A stretch of DNA of 64,000 nt from an uncultured Clostridium sp. GTDB taxonomy: Bacteria; Bacillota; Clostridia; Lachnospirales; Lachnospiraceae. The translations under genes and the position numbers were made by a program. The stretch lies in contig UQMJ01000010.1 in assembly GCA_900542035.1 (NCBI GenBank), forward strand, positions 9,345 to 73,344, read 5' to 3'. Shown one piece after another: positions 1-8,448 of the stretch. The notes under the pieces are model-generated. The model worked only from the letters and a program-made list of their open reading frames with translations. It was not told the origin of the DNA and ran no database searches. Every line of letters starts with the position of its first letter. The first letter of the stretch is position 1.

Positions 1-1
1 T

Positions 2-358
2 TATGTAGATATGGTAGTGGGAAACCGGAAGTCCCTGGATAGCAAAAAAGACATCATGCAGAGCTATATAGATTGTACCTTAGAGGCCTGCCAAGCCCTG
101 GAGAAAGATCCGGAAATGGCAGCCGATTTGTTAGTAGAATTTTTACAGGATGCAGGTATGGAAACCAGCCGTGAAAATTGTGTAGCAGACTTAGCGCGTG
201 TCAACTGGCTGACTAAGGATGAGTGGAAAGGCCGTGAGCTTGGCAATTTTGCAAAAGAACTGGGCGAGTTCTATGTAGAGCAGGGACAGCTGGAAGCCAG
301 TGCAACAGAGAAGTTTAATACCAACGTGATTACGGACTTTGTAAAGGCTTATCAGTAA
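2..358 (+). CDS. Substrate-binding protein of NMT1/THI5-type ABC importer (C-terminal part only)
   Basis: The reading frame is open from base 2, so this is the last 118 residues of a gene cut by the window edge; the in-frame ATG at 11 is internal. The segment is soluble and helix-rich, with no membrane segment, and ends in VITDFVKAYQ. The identification rests mainly on context: the next four genes are two TauC/SsuC-type permeases and two matching ATPases, and an NMT1-like binding protein normally heads such an operon. In that family the protein captures a small ligand such as a sulfonate, sulfate ester or thiamine precursor outside the membrane and delivers it to the permeases. The nearby sulfatases suggest an organosulfur ligand, but the binding pocket residues are mostly outside the window. 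Confidence 0.7.
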   Translation, partial: YVDMVVGNRKSLDSKKDIMQSYIDCTLEACQALEKDPEMAADLLVEFLQDAGMETSRENCVADLARVNWLTKDEWKGRELGNFAKELGEFYVEQGQLEASATEKFNTNVITDFVKAYQ

Positions 359-393
359 ATGCCGGAAGGCAGAAAACAGGAACTTATGACAAA

Positions 394-426
394 AATGGCC
401 TGCAGCAGGATGCGCTGCAGACCATT
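394..426 (+). promoter_or_regulatory. Intra-operon hairpin after the binding-protein gene
   Basis: A 13-base-pair stem with one mismatch (arms 394-406 and 414-426, 7-base loop) lies between the binding-protein stop and the first permease. There is no T-run after it, so it is not a complete terminator. Placement just after a binding-protein gene suggests a structure that blocks 3' exonucleases and raises the level of the upstream segment of the mRNA relative to the membrane genes. The role is inferred. Confidence 0.6.
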
Positions 427-467
427 TGCCTTACAAACTGTAAACATGAGGAAGGTGTGAAAAGCGA

Positions 468-1259
468 ATGAAGGAGTTTCTCAAAAAACATAAATACAAA
501 TTGATTTCCGTATGTTCTTTTTTATTTGTGCTTCTTGTGTGGCAGCTGGTTACCGATGTATTTCATCTGGTAAGTCCGGTCATGCTTCCAAGCCCTGCAA
601 AAATTTTAGATACCCTTTGGTATAAGCTGACAGGCGGTACGGTTCCGGATGGTTCTTCCTTATTTGAAAATATCTGGTCCAGTTTGAAAATTGCCCTGGG
701 CGGATATGCAGTAGGAGTGTTAATCGGTGTTCCGCTGGGAATTGGCATGGCGTGGAGCCGACGCTTTGAACTTTTTGCAAAACCCTTATTTGATATTATC
801 CGTCCAGTACCAGCTCTGGCCTGGATTCCATTGATGATTTTATGGCTGGGTATTGGATATGCATCTAAAGTCGGCATTATTTTCTTTGCAGCATTTATCA
901 GTGCGACGGTAAACTCTTATACGGGAATCCGCCGGACCAGTCAGGTGCATTTATGGGTAGGAAAAACTTTTGGAGCAACTAACCGACAGCTGTTGTTTAA
1001 GGTGGCCATTCCGACTGCGCTTCCTATGATTTTTACCGGCCTTCGTCTGGCTCTGGGTTCTGCCTGGGTTGCATTGGTAGCAGCCGAAATGCTGGCAGCA
1101 ACCAGCGGACTGGGGTATATGATTCAGATGGCGCGTATGCTTGGACGTCCTGACGTTATTATTGTAGGTATGCTGACCATTGGATTTGTAGGATTACTTT
1201 TAAATACGGTTCTGGAAAGACTGCAGAAGAGATTTGTAAGGAGGGGAAGACAGGCATGA
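468..1259 (+). CDS. ABC transporter permease, TauC/SsuC type (first of two)
   Basis: A 263-residue inner-membrane protein of the BPD_transp_1 family with about six membrane segments, the first at residues 13-32. The cytoplasmic coupling (EAA-type) loop is visible around residues 165-190, with GKTFGATNRQLLFKVAIP followed by a hydrophobic stretch. Length matches the 250-270 residues usual for SsuC/TauC. It forms the translocation path together with the next gene, which overlaps it by four bases (ATGA), so the two are translationally coupled and probably form a heterodimer. The ATG at 468 follows an AGGAAGG-type ribosome binding site. Substrate cannot be read from the sequence. Confidence 0.88.
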   Translation: MKEFLKKHKYKLISVCSFLFVLLVWQLVTDVFHLVSPVMLPSPAKILDTLWYKLTGGTVPDGSSLFENIWSSLKIALGGYAVGVLIGVPLGIGMAWSRRFELFAKPLFDIIRPVPALAWIPLMILWLGIGYASKVGIIFFAAFISATVNSYTGIRRTSQVHLWVGKTFGATNRQLLFKVAIPTALPMIFTGLRLALGSAWVALVAAEMLAATSGLGYMIQMARMLGRPDVIIVGMLTIGFVGLLLNTVLERLQKRFVRRGRQA

Positions 1260-2059
1260 TTGATTCTACTACAAATAGCCGTTTTTCAAATAAACAGTTG
1301 ATTGTTATTTATACCATTATCTCTCTGGTATCCCTGCTTGTGATTTGGGAGCTGGCAGCCAGATTTACTGGAGCCTCCATGTTTCTTCCTCCGGCTAGTC
1401 AGGTACTTGCGGCATTTTGCAGAAGTTTTGTAGAACCCATTGGTAAGCGGACTATGCTGGCTCATGTCGGCGTCAGCCTTTACCGTGTAGCAGTCGCATT
1501 TTTCTTTGCAACAATCGCCGGAATTGCCCTGGGCGTCGGCATGGGATATTCCAGACTTTTAGAAGCGATTTTAAAGCCAATTTTTGAGTTTATCCGTCCC
1601 ATTCCTCCGCTGGCCTGGATTCCGTTATCCATTCTCTGGTTTGGGCTGGGAGATACCGGTAAGTTTTTCATCATTTTTTTAGGATGCTTTTGTTTTATTA
1701 CTGTAAACACCTATGATGGAGCAAAAAATGTAGATCCGGAATTAATCGGGGCAGCGCGGATGCTGGGCGCCAACGAGCGTCAGGTGTTCTTTGAAATCGT
1801 ACTTCCATCTTCTGTCCCTTATATTTTTGCAGGCCTTCAGATTGCAGTAACTGCCGGCTGGAGCGCAGTAGTAGGCGCGGAAATGATTCAGTCCAATGAA
1901 GGAGTAGGCTGGATGATTGTACGAGGGATGAATACAGGAAATACAGTACAGATTATGGTTGGCATTGTGGCCATTGGAATTGTGGGATTTATACTGGCAA
2001 ATCTGACCAGTGCATTAGAAAGGAGACTGTGCGCATGGAACGAGCAGAAGGGAATGTAA
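1256..2059 (+). CDS. ABC transporter permease, TauC/SsuC type (second of two)
   Basis: A 267-residue membrane protein homologous to the preceding permease. It has an N-terminal membrane anchor at about residues 16-35, the family motif IRPIPPLAWIPLSILWFG near residue 115, and an EAA-type coupling loop (ARMLGANERQVFFEIVLP). The start overlaps the stop of the upstream permease and a GGAGGGG ribosome binding site lies about a dozen bases upstream. Its own 3' end overlaps the start of the first ATPase gene by 25 bases. Having two distinct permease genes instead of one homodimeric permease parallels the two distinct ATPases and points to an asymmetric transporter. Confidence 0.88.
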   Translation: MIDSTTNSRFSNKQLIVIYTIISLVSLLVIWELAARFTGASMFLPPASQVLAAFCRSFVEPIGKRTMLAHVGVSLYRVAVAFFFATIAGIALGVGMGYSRLLEAILKPIFEFIRPIPPLAWIPLSILWFGLGDTGKFFIIFLGCFCFITVNTYDGAKNVDPELIGAARMLGANERQVFFEIVLPSSVPYIFAGLQIAVTAGWSAVVGAEMIQSNEGVGWMIVRGMNTGNTVQIMVGIVAIGIVGFILANLTSALERRLCAWNEQKGM

Positions 2060-2823
2060 AGACAGGTACAGCGGTTCTGGAATGCCGTAATGTCGGCCGC
2101 AGTTTTGAAAGTTATGATGGAAGCGGCCGCAATGAAGTTCTCCGCGGAATGAATTTCGAAGTTCATGAAAATGAATTTCTGGTACTGTTCGGAGCTGGCC
2201 AGTGCGGAAAGACCACATTATTAAATATTTTAGCAGGACTGGATATGCCGACAGAAGGAGAAGTTTATACAAGAGGAAAGAAAGTAACTGGTCCGGCGCC
2301 GGAGAGGGGCGTGGTTTATCAGAAAACGTCTCTGTTCCCCTGGATGACGGTAGAAGAAAACGTAGGATTTGGCCCGAAGGTACGCCATCTTCCGGCAGAG
2401 GAACGCAGGGAACGGATAAAAAAGTATCTGGAATTAGTAGGGCTGACCGGTTTTGAAAAAAGCTATCCAAGCCAGCTTTCCGGAGGTATGCGTCAGCGTG
2501 TTGGAATTGCGAGGGCTTATGCCAATCAGCCGGATATTATGCTGATGGACGAACCATTTGGTCATCTGGATGCCCAGACCCGCTATATGATGGAAGAAGA
2601 ACTGCAGCGAATCTGGCAGAAAGAAAAACGTACAGTTGTATTTGTTACGAATAATATTGAGGAAGCACTGTTTTTAGCAGACCGCATTATTTTGCTGACC
2701 AATTGTCCGACCCATATTAAGGAAGAGTATGTTATCAATATGCCTCATCCCCGTGATTATGTGGATCCTGAATTTTTGCGTCTGCGCCAACTGATTACAG
2801 ATAACATGGATCTGACGCTGTGA
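2035..2823 (+). CDS. ABC transporter ATPase 1, TauB/SsuB type, lacking the switch histidine
   Basis: A 262-residue nucleotide-binding subunit. Visible motifs are Walker A GAGQCGKT (53-60), Q-loop Gln96, a canonical signature LSGGM (148-152) and Walker B with Asp172-Glu173. The H-loop, normally VTHD in this family, reads VTNN, so the switch histidine is replaced by Asn206; the Walker A loop is also unusual in having Gln where Gly is expected. ATG 2035 is preferred over the GTG at 2029 because AGGAG (2021-2025) is nine bases from the ATG and only three from the GTG. It overlaps the permease gene and is 16 bases from ATPase 2, with which it probably forms a heterodimer on the cytoplasmic face. 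Confidence 0.9.
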   Translation: MERAEGNVKTGTAVLECRNVGRSFESYDGSGRNEVLRGMNFEVHENEFLVLFGAGQCGKTTLLNILAGLDMPTEGEVYTRGKKVTGPAPERGVVYQKTSLFPWMTVEENVGFGPKVRHLPAEERRERIKKYLELVGLTGFEKSYPSQLSGGMRQRVGIARAYANQPDIMLMDEPFGHLDAQTRYMMEEELQRIWQKEKRTVVFVTNNIEEALFLADRIILLTNCPTHIKEEYVINMPHPRDYVDPEFLRLRQLITDNMDLTL

Positions 2824-2839
2824 GAGAGGAGAAAATACA

Positions 2840-3589
2840 ATGCAGGACAAGAAAATGCCTAAAGTGCAGGTGCACAATCTGACAAAAAAGTTTGGAGACC
2901 TGTTGGTTTTAAATGACATTTCATTTGATGTGCGCTCCGGAGAATTTTTGTGTATTGTCGGTCCTACTGGCTGCGGAAAAACTACGTTCTTAAACAGTCT
3001 GACAAAATTGTACGAGCCGACGGCAGGAGAGATTCTGCTGGATGGAGAACCAGTAAACTTAAAGAAACACAATATCGCATATATTTTCCAGGAATATTCT
3101 ACAATGCCCTGGCTGACGGTAGAAGAAAACGTCGGCTTCGGCCTGGACATTAAAGGCGTGGAAAAGGAAAAGGCAAAAGCGCTGGTAGACGAATATCTGG
3201 ATATTGTAGGACTGACCAAATATCGGAAGTATTATCCGGATCAGCTGTCTGCAAGTATGCTTCAGAGAGTGGTAATTGCCAGAGCCTTTGCAACCCAGCC
3301 GGATTTGCTTTTGATGGACGAGCCGTATGGTCAGCTGGATATTCAGCTTCGTTACCATCTGGAGGACGAATTGATTAGCTTGTGGCAGCGTACCGGCACA
3401 ACCGTTATCTTTATTACTCACAACATTGAAGAAGCGGTGTATATGGGAGAACGGATTCTGGTACTGACCAATAAGCCTACCAGCATTAAGTGTGCCATTG
3501 ACAATAATTTGCCCCGTCCAAGGGATATTGCCAGTCCGGATTTTGTAAAACTGCGTAATGAGGTAACAGATTTGATTAAATGGTGGTAA
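2840..3589 (+). CDS. ABC transporter ATPase 2, TauB/SsuB type, with degenerate signature motif
   Basis: A 249-residue nucleotide-binding subunit. Walker A GPTGCGKT (41-48), Q-loop Gln84, Walker B Asp160-Glu161 and switch His194 (ITHN) are all intact. The signature motif, LSGGQ or LSGGM in nearly all relatives, reads LSASM (136-140), losing both glycines. ATPase 1 shows the opposite pattern (good signature, no switch His), so in a heterodimer all defects fall in one composite ATP site. The ATG at 2840 follows GAGAGGAGAA. It ends 55 bases before the sulfatase gene, with no terminator seen, so the sulfatase is probably on the same transcript. Confidence 0.9.
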   Translation: MQDKKMPKVQVHNLTKKFGDLLVLNDISFDVRSGEFLCIVGPTGCGKTTFLNSLTKLYEPTAGEILLDGEPVNLKKHNIAYIFQEYSTMPWLTVEENVGFGLDIKGVEKEKAKALVDEYLDIVGLTKYRKYYPDQLSASMLQRVVIARAFATQPDLLLMDEPYGQLDIQLRYHLEDELISLWQRTGTTVIFITHNIEEAVYMGERILVLTNKPTSIKCAIDNNLPRPRDIASPDFVKLRNEVTDLIKWW

Positions 3590-3644
3590 AGCGGATAGAG
3601 CTTTACACCAGGCAGGCATACTGTTATAATTAGGAGATATTGAG

Positions 3645-5081
3645 ATGAAAAAACAGCCGAATATTGTATTTATAATTGCGGATGATCAAGGGTACTGGTC
3701 TTTGGGATGTACTGGCAATGATGAAATCATTTCCCCGAATATTGACCGGCTGGCAGAGCAGGGAATGCGTTTTGAAAATTTTTTCTGCGCTTCTCCAGTA
3801 TGTTCGCCAGCGCGTTCTAGTCTTTTAACCGGCAGCATTCCTTCCCAGCATGGGGTTCATGACTGGCTGAGAGATGACGATGAACGTCAGTCTGCCCTGG
3901 AATATCTGGCAGGACAGTATTCTTATACAAAGGCTCTGGCAGAAAATGGATACTGCTGTGCATTGTCCGGAAAATGGCATATGGGCGCTGCTGGAAAGGT
4001 ACAGCAGGGATTTACCCACTGGTTCAGCCATAAATCAGGCGGCGGCCCATATTATGGCGCTCCTATGTATAAAGATGGAAAACTTTACCGAGAAGAGAGG
4101 TATGTGACCGACGCCATTACAGAAGATGCCCTGGAATTTCTGGACACCAGAAAAGATACGGATCAGCCGTTCTATCTCCATGTGGCCTATACGGCGCCTC
4201 ATGCGCCATGGCTGAACAACCATCCAAAAGAATATACGGATCTTTATAAAGACTGTCCGTTTCATTCGGTTCCCCATCTTCCCAGACATCCGGACAGCAT
4301 TTATCTGACAGACGAAGTGGCTCAGGATGAAAGAGGCAACCTGATTGGCTACTTTGCAGCTGTAACGGCAATGGACGCAGGAATTGGCCAGATTCTGGAT
4401 AAGTTAGAAGAGATGGGAATTGCTGAGGACACGCTGGTGGTATACACAGCGGATAATGGATTTTCCTGCGGGCACCACGGGTTCTGGGGAAAAGGAAATG
4501 CGACTTTTCCTTTGAATATGTATGAGGAATCTGTAAAAGTGCCTTTTATTGTGCGTCATCCAGGACATATTCCGGCAGGCGTGGTCTGTGATTGCCTGGT
4601 TTCTGCATATGACTTTATGCCGACACTGCTGGATTATCTGGGATTAAAACCTTCTGACGATATGGAAAGACCAGGGGTCTCCTTTGCGCCAGCCTTAAGA
4701 GGGGAAGCGTTTGACCAGCATGAGGAAGTGGTTGTAATGGATGAATACGGCCCTAACCGTATGATTCGGGGACGGCGGTTTAAATATGTGGCAAGATATC
4801 CGTATGGCCCTAATGAACTGTACGACTTGGAAACGGATCCAGGAGAGACAAAGAACCTTTTGAAAGAAGGCGGATTTGAGAACCTGGAACAGGAAATGCG
4901 CCTGCGTCTGGAAACCTGGTTTGCAAAATATGTAAATCCAGAGATTGACGGAGCAAAAGAGGCGGTATTTGGTTCCGGTCAGACTGGACTGGCTGGCCTG
5001 TGGGGAAAAGGTGTTTCCGGTCACAGCTGTGACGATTACATCAAAGAAAATCCAAACTTTGCACCCTATCGAATGAAATAA
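3645..5081 (+). CDS. Cytoplasmic sulfatase, formylglycine (Cys) type
   Basis: A 478-residue member of the alkaline-phosphatase/sulfatase superfamily that hydrolyses sulfate esters. The maturation motif CSPAR (Cys53 to Arg57, inside PVCSPARSSLLTG) marks Cys53 as the residue converted to formylglycine. Metal ligands Asp13-Asp14 (IADDQG) and the late ADNG segment in VVYTADNG are present, as is KWHMG. There is no signal peptide, so the enzyme should act on imported substrate, and it follows directly after the importer genes. Cys-type sulfatases need a maturation enzyme (anSME or FGE), which is not in this window. The exact substrate (sugar, steroid or aryl sulfate) is not readable. Start ATG follows TAGGAGAT. 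Confidence 0.92.
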   Translation: MKKQPNIVFIIADDQGYWSLGCTGNDEIISPNIDRLAEQGMRFENFFCASPVCSPARSSLLTGSIPSQHGVHDWLRDDDERQSALEYLAGQYSYTKALAENGYCCALSGKWHMGAAGKVQQGFTHWFSHKSGGGPYYGAPMYKDGKLYREERYVTDAITEDALEFLDTRKDTDQPFYLHVAYTAPHAPWLNNHPKEYTDLYKDCPFHSVPHLPRHPDSIYLTDEVAQDERGNLIGYFAAVTAMDAGIGQILDKLEEMGIAEDTLVVYTADNGFSCGHHGFWGKGNATFPLNMYEESVKVPFIVRHPGHIPAGVVCDCLVSAYDFMPTLLDYLGLKPSDDMERPGVSFAPALRGEAFDQHEEVVVMDEYGPNRMIRGRRFKYVARYPYGPNELYDLETDPGETKNLLKEGGFENLEQEMRLRLETWFAKYVNPEIDGAKEAVFGSGQTGLAGLWGKGVSGHSCDDYIKENPNFAPYRMK

Positions 5082-5116
5082 CAGCATCAATGAAATAACA
5101 GCTGGGAGTGAATACG

Positions 5117-6910
5117 ATGAAGAAATGGTTTGAGAAATTTGCAGTATGCACAAAGAGATTGCATACACAGCTCTTTTTGACCTATTTTTTCGTATTCACT
5201 CTTTTTTTTGTAGCAGTTTCCCTTATGGTAAGCGGTTCTATCAGGGATCTTTTGATTAATCAGATAGGAAGCAACCGGATTGCGGTTTTAAGGCAGATTG
5301 GGGAACGGGCAGGTATTATTAAGACCAGCAGCACGACGTTATCCAATTTATATACCCATGAGATTGAAAGCCATAATTTTTTAGAATCTCCCATGTCGGA
5401 AGAACTGCAGAAAGAGGCCTGTGCGTATCTGGATTCCCAGAAGGAAATTTATGATGAAATATTTGGCCGGATTGGACTAAGCTATGAGGTAGTGTTTTTA
5501 GGTGCAAACGAATTCGTTTATAATTCGGGGGACAGTGATACCGATACCTGGATGTACGAACCCTGGTATAAAAAATTACTGGCTGGCCTATTGGAAGGGG
5601 AAGAGGGAGAAGTCCAGTTTTCCCGTACGTTTTCCGCGCAGAACCAAGGAAAAACCATCTATCAGTTTGCAGCAGGAAGACTGTTGGGAGAGGGTGGAGA
5701 AAAAAGCGTGCTGATGATTCTGATTGATGAAAAGCAGCTGGAAGATTTGTATGCATCGGTACAGGAACAGGGAGGACAGGTCTATATTTATGATCAGAAT
5801 GGTTTTATTGTTTCCCACTCGAATAAAAAGATGCTGGGAAAGCAGTTTATTAACGTAGATTATATGCAAAACACCTATGGTACAGACAGTTCCAATATTA
5901 TCGAAAAATTAGGAAAAAGCTATATGCTGTCTACCTATCAGGATAAAAAAACGGGCTGGACCATCGTAGAGGAAAGTCCGACAAAAATTATTTTAGGGGC
6001 CTTAAACGATGCATACTGGATTATCGGAAGCATTTTGGTAACGGGGCTGGTATTAGCAGTTTCCGTTTCTGCTTATATTTCCAGCCGGATTTCCCATCCG
6101 CTGGCAGAATTAAGCAGCGCAATGGATAAATTTGGCGGCCAGGATTTTACGCCTCCCAGTGTAATGAGGGGAACGGAGGAAATCGATCATCTTCAGGACA
6201 GCTTTCGTCACATGGCAGTCGAAATTACCAGCCTTATGGATCGGATTCAGGAGAGAGAGCAGCAGAAACGGGCATTGGAGGTTAATTTTCTGCGCGCCCA
6301 GATTAATCCCCATTTTTTATATAACACCTTGTTTTCTATCCGCTGTGCAGTAGAGGTTGGAAAAAATCAGCAGGCAGCAGAAATGCTGGGGGCGTTTATT
6401 GATTTGCTGAAAAGTACCCTGGCAGTTAAGGATACAATGGTTCCATTAAGTGACGAATTAGAGACGACCAGGAAATATATGGTTGTGCAGAAACTCCGGT
6501 ATGGGGAAAAGATTAATTATGAGATTGAGATGCAGGAAGGGACAGAAGATTGTATGGTTCCGCCGCTGATTTTGCAGCCTCTTGTCGAAAACGCTATTTT
6601 TCATGGTCTGGAGGCAAAAAATGAGGCAGGAACCGTAATTATTGAATCTGTATTTCAAGGAGAAAATCTGCTTGTGACCATTACCGATGACGGGGCAGGA
6701 ATGGATTCAGAGACATTAAAGAATGTACAGGAGAGCTGCAGGAAGACTGTAATAAAAGATGCGCATTCCATTGGAATATCCAATGTTCACAACCGGATCC
6801 GCCTGAATTATGGGGAGGATTATGGAATGTTTGTAGAAAGCTCTTTGGGGATGGGAACTACCATTACCCTGCTGATGCCGGCAGTGATACAAAAGGAGGA
6901 ACAGCGATGA
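5117..6910 (+). CDS. Sensor histidine kinase, YesM type
   Basis: About 597 residues: short cytoplasmic start, membrane segment near 15-35, extracellular Cache-like sensor to about residue 300, second membrane segment (YWIIGSILVTGLVLAVSVSA), HAMP, then a His_kinase domain with the phospho-acceptor in LRAQINPHFLYNT (His399) and an HATPase domain (N-box LQPLVENAIFHGL, G-box DDGAGM, second G-box SIGISN). ATG 5117 is chosen over GTG 5108 because GGGAG at 5104-5108 overlaps the GTG but is eight bases from the ATG. It overlaps the response regulator by four bases. Its position between two sulfatases and after the importer implies sensing of the sulfated ligand or its product outside the cell. Confidence 0.92.
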   Translation: MKKWFEKFAVCTKRLHTQLFLTYFFVFTLFFVAVSLMVSGSIRDLLINQIGSNRIAVLRQIGERAGIIKTSSTTLSNLYTHEIESHNFLESPMSEELQKEACAYLDSQKEIYDEIFGRIGLSYEVVFLGANEFVYNSGDSDTDTWMYEPWYKKLLAGLLEGEEGEVQFSRTFSAQNQGKTIYQFAAGRLLGEGGEKSVLMILIDEKQLEDLYASVQEQGGQVYIYDQNGFIVSHSNKKMLGKQFINVDYMQNTYGTDSSNIIEKLGKSYMLSTYQDKKTGWTIVEESPTKIILGALNDAYWIIGSILVTGLVLAVSVSAYISSRISHPLAELSSAMDKFGGQDFTPPSVMRGTEEIDHLQDSFRHMAVEITSLMDRIQEREQQKRALEVNFLRAQINPHFLYNTLFSIRCAVEVGKNQQAAEMLGAFIDLLKSTLAVKDTMVPLSDELETTRKYMVVQKLRYGEKINYEIEMQEGTEDCMVPPLILQPLVENAIFHGLEAKNEAGTVIIESVFQGENLLVTITDDGAGMDSETLKNVQESCRKTVIKDAHSIGISNVHNRIRLNYGEDYGMFVESSLGMGTTITLLMPAVIQKEEQR

Positions 6911-8415
6911 AAGTTCTGGTTGTAGATGACGAAGCTATGATTTGTGAATGGCTGCAGTTTTGTATTTCACAAAATTCTTCCTGCCAGCTGACTGGTGTGG
7001 CCCATAATGGTCAGGAGGCGCTGGAATTGTTTCATCGGGATGAGCCGGATTTGATTCTGACAGATATTAAGATGCCGGTTATGGATGGATTAGAGTTCCT
7101 TCATGCTCTGAAGGCCTTAAACAGCAGGGCAAAAGTGGTGGTAATGACGGCGTTTTCTGATTTTGATCTGGTGCGTCAGGCGCTGCGGGACGGGGCTTCT
7201 GAGTATCTTTTAAAAACAGAAATGCAGAATGACCTTCTCCAGGAACTGCTAAACCGGATGGCGGGAGAATTGCAGTTTGCAAAAGGTCAGGATGAGTCAG
7301 ATGCAGCCAATGTTTCCCAGATTCAGTCAGTTATCAGCCGGATTTTAAGACAGACCAGGGAATTGAGCGATGATGATCTGGAAAAGCTGCGTCAATGCAG
7401 CATCCGATGGCGTAATAATGGGTTGTTTGCGTTGGCCGTATGGAAGCGGGATATGGAAGATAAGGGAATTTCTTTCCCAGAGGAAAGCCAGGCCAGGCAC
7501 GTAGCCGGATTTGATTATACGGATCGGGTATACATGATAGTGGAAAATTTTCCGAAAACGCTCAGTATTGCAGAAAAAGCAAGACAGCTGACCGAGTATG
7601 CAAGATTAGTTCAGAACATCAATCGCTGTATGGTAGGAATCAGCGCGATTACCGATGAAATGCGGCAGATCCCATTTATGGTCTGGCAGGCGGCCTGCTC
7701 CTTGGGAGAAGGATTTTATAAAGGAGAAAAGCGGGTATATGAGCCGCAGTATCCATTGAAAGAATTGTTCCGCAGAAATGAACAGTGGAAAAATATGTTT
7801 ACGGAATTTCGGGTCCGTCTCCATCAGTCCCAGGAAGGGCAAAGATATGATTTGATAAAAGAATTTTTTGAAAATCTGGCCAGTCAGAAAATCCTGACGG
7901 TAGAGCCTTTGTGCAAACTGTGTATTGATGCTTTGGATCTTCTGGAATTTGAGGCAAAAGGGAATGGAATTGAGCTGGAACACGCTGACGATTTGCGAAC
8001 AAAACTGCAGCAGTGCATTTCTATTACAGAAGCAGAAGAAGTGATGCTGGATGCAGCCAGCCAGTGCTGTCTGCCAATGGATGAATTACAGCCAAAATCA
8101 AAAAATATCGCTCTGGCAGTAGAGTATATTAATACCCATTATGCGGAACAGCTGAGTCTGGAACAGGTAGCGGCTCACGTGTATCTGAACCCAGACTATT
8201 TTTCCAGAGTCTTTAAAACAGAAACCGGAAAAACCTTTATCAACTATCTGACAGATGTGCGGCTGCAGCATTCGGTACAGCTTTTGGAAAATACGGCTCT
8301 TCGGGTACAGACGATTGCCCAGCAGGTAGGATATTATAACGCTAGTTATTTTTCTACCACATTTAAAAAGAAATATGGTGTAAGCCCGTATGAATACAGA
8401 AGAAATGGAAGTTAA
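6907..8415 (+). CDS. Response regulator with AraC-type DNA-binding domain, YesN type
   Basis: A 502-residue cytoplasmic regulator. The receiver domain (1-120) has acidic Asp7-Asp8, phospho-acceptor Asp53 in LTDIKMP, and the conserved Lys in EYLLKTEM. A long linker (about 125-395) is typical of YesN proteins. The C-terminal 100 residues carry two helix-turn-helix units (LSLEQVAAHVYLNPDYFSR, then IAQQVGYYNASYFS). It is the cognate regulator of the upstream kinase, with an ATGA overlap, and most likely activates the importer and sulfatase genes. No direct-repeat operator could be tested because the operon promoter lies left of the window. Confidence 0.92.
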   Translation: MKVLVVDDEAMICEWLQFCISQNSSCQLTGVAHNGQEALELFHRDEPDLILTDIKMPVMDGLEFLHALKALNSRAKVVVMTAFSDFDLVRQALRDGASEYLLKTEMQNDLLQELLNRMAGELQFAKGQDESDAANVSQIQSVISRILRQTRELSDDDLEKLRQCSIRWRNNGLFALAVWKRDMEDKGISFPEESQARHVAGFDYTDRVYMIVENFPKTLSIAEKARQLTEYARLVQNINRCMVGISAITDEMRQIPFMVWQAACSLGEGFYKGEKRVYEPQYPLKELFRRNEQWKNMFTEFRVRLHQSQEGQRYDLIKEFFENLASQKILTVEPLCKLCIDALDLLEFEAKGNGIELEHADDLRTKLQQCISITEAEEVMLDAASQCCLPMDELQPKSKNIALAVEYINTHYAEQLSLEQVAAHVYLNPDYFSRVFKTETGKTFINYLTDVRLQHSVQLLENTALRVQTIAQQVGYYNASYFSTTFKKKYGVSPYEYRRNGS

Positions 8416-8448
8416 TCTTTGTAAGACGGAAAAAATGGAGGGGATTTT

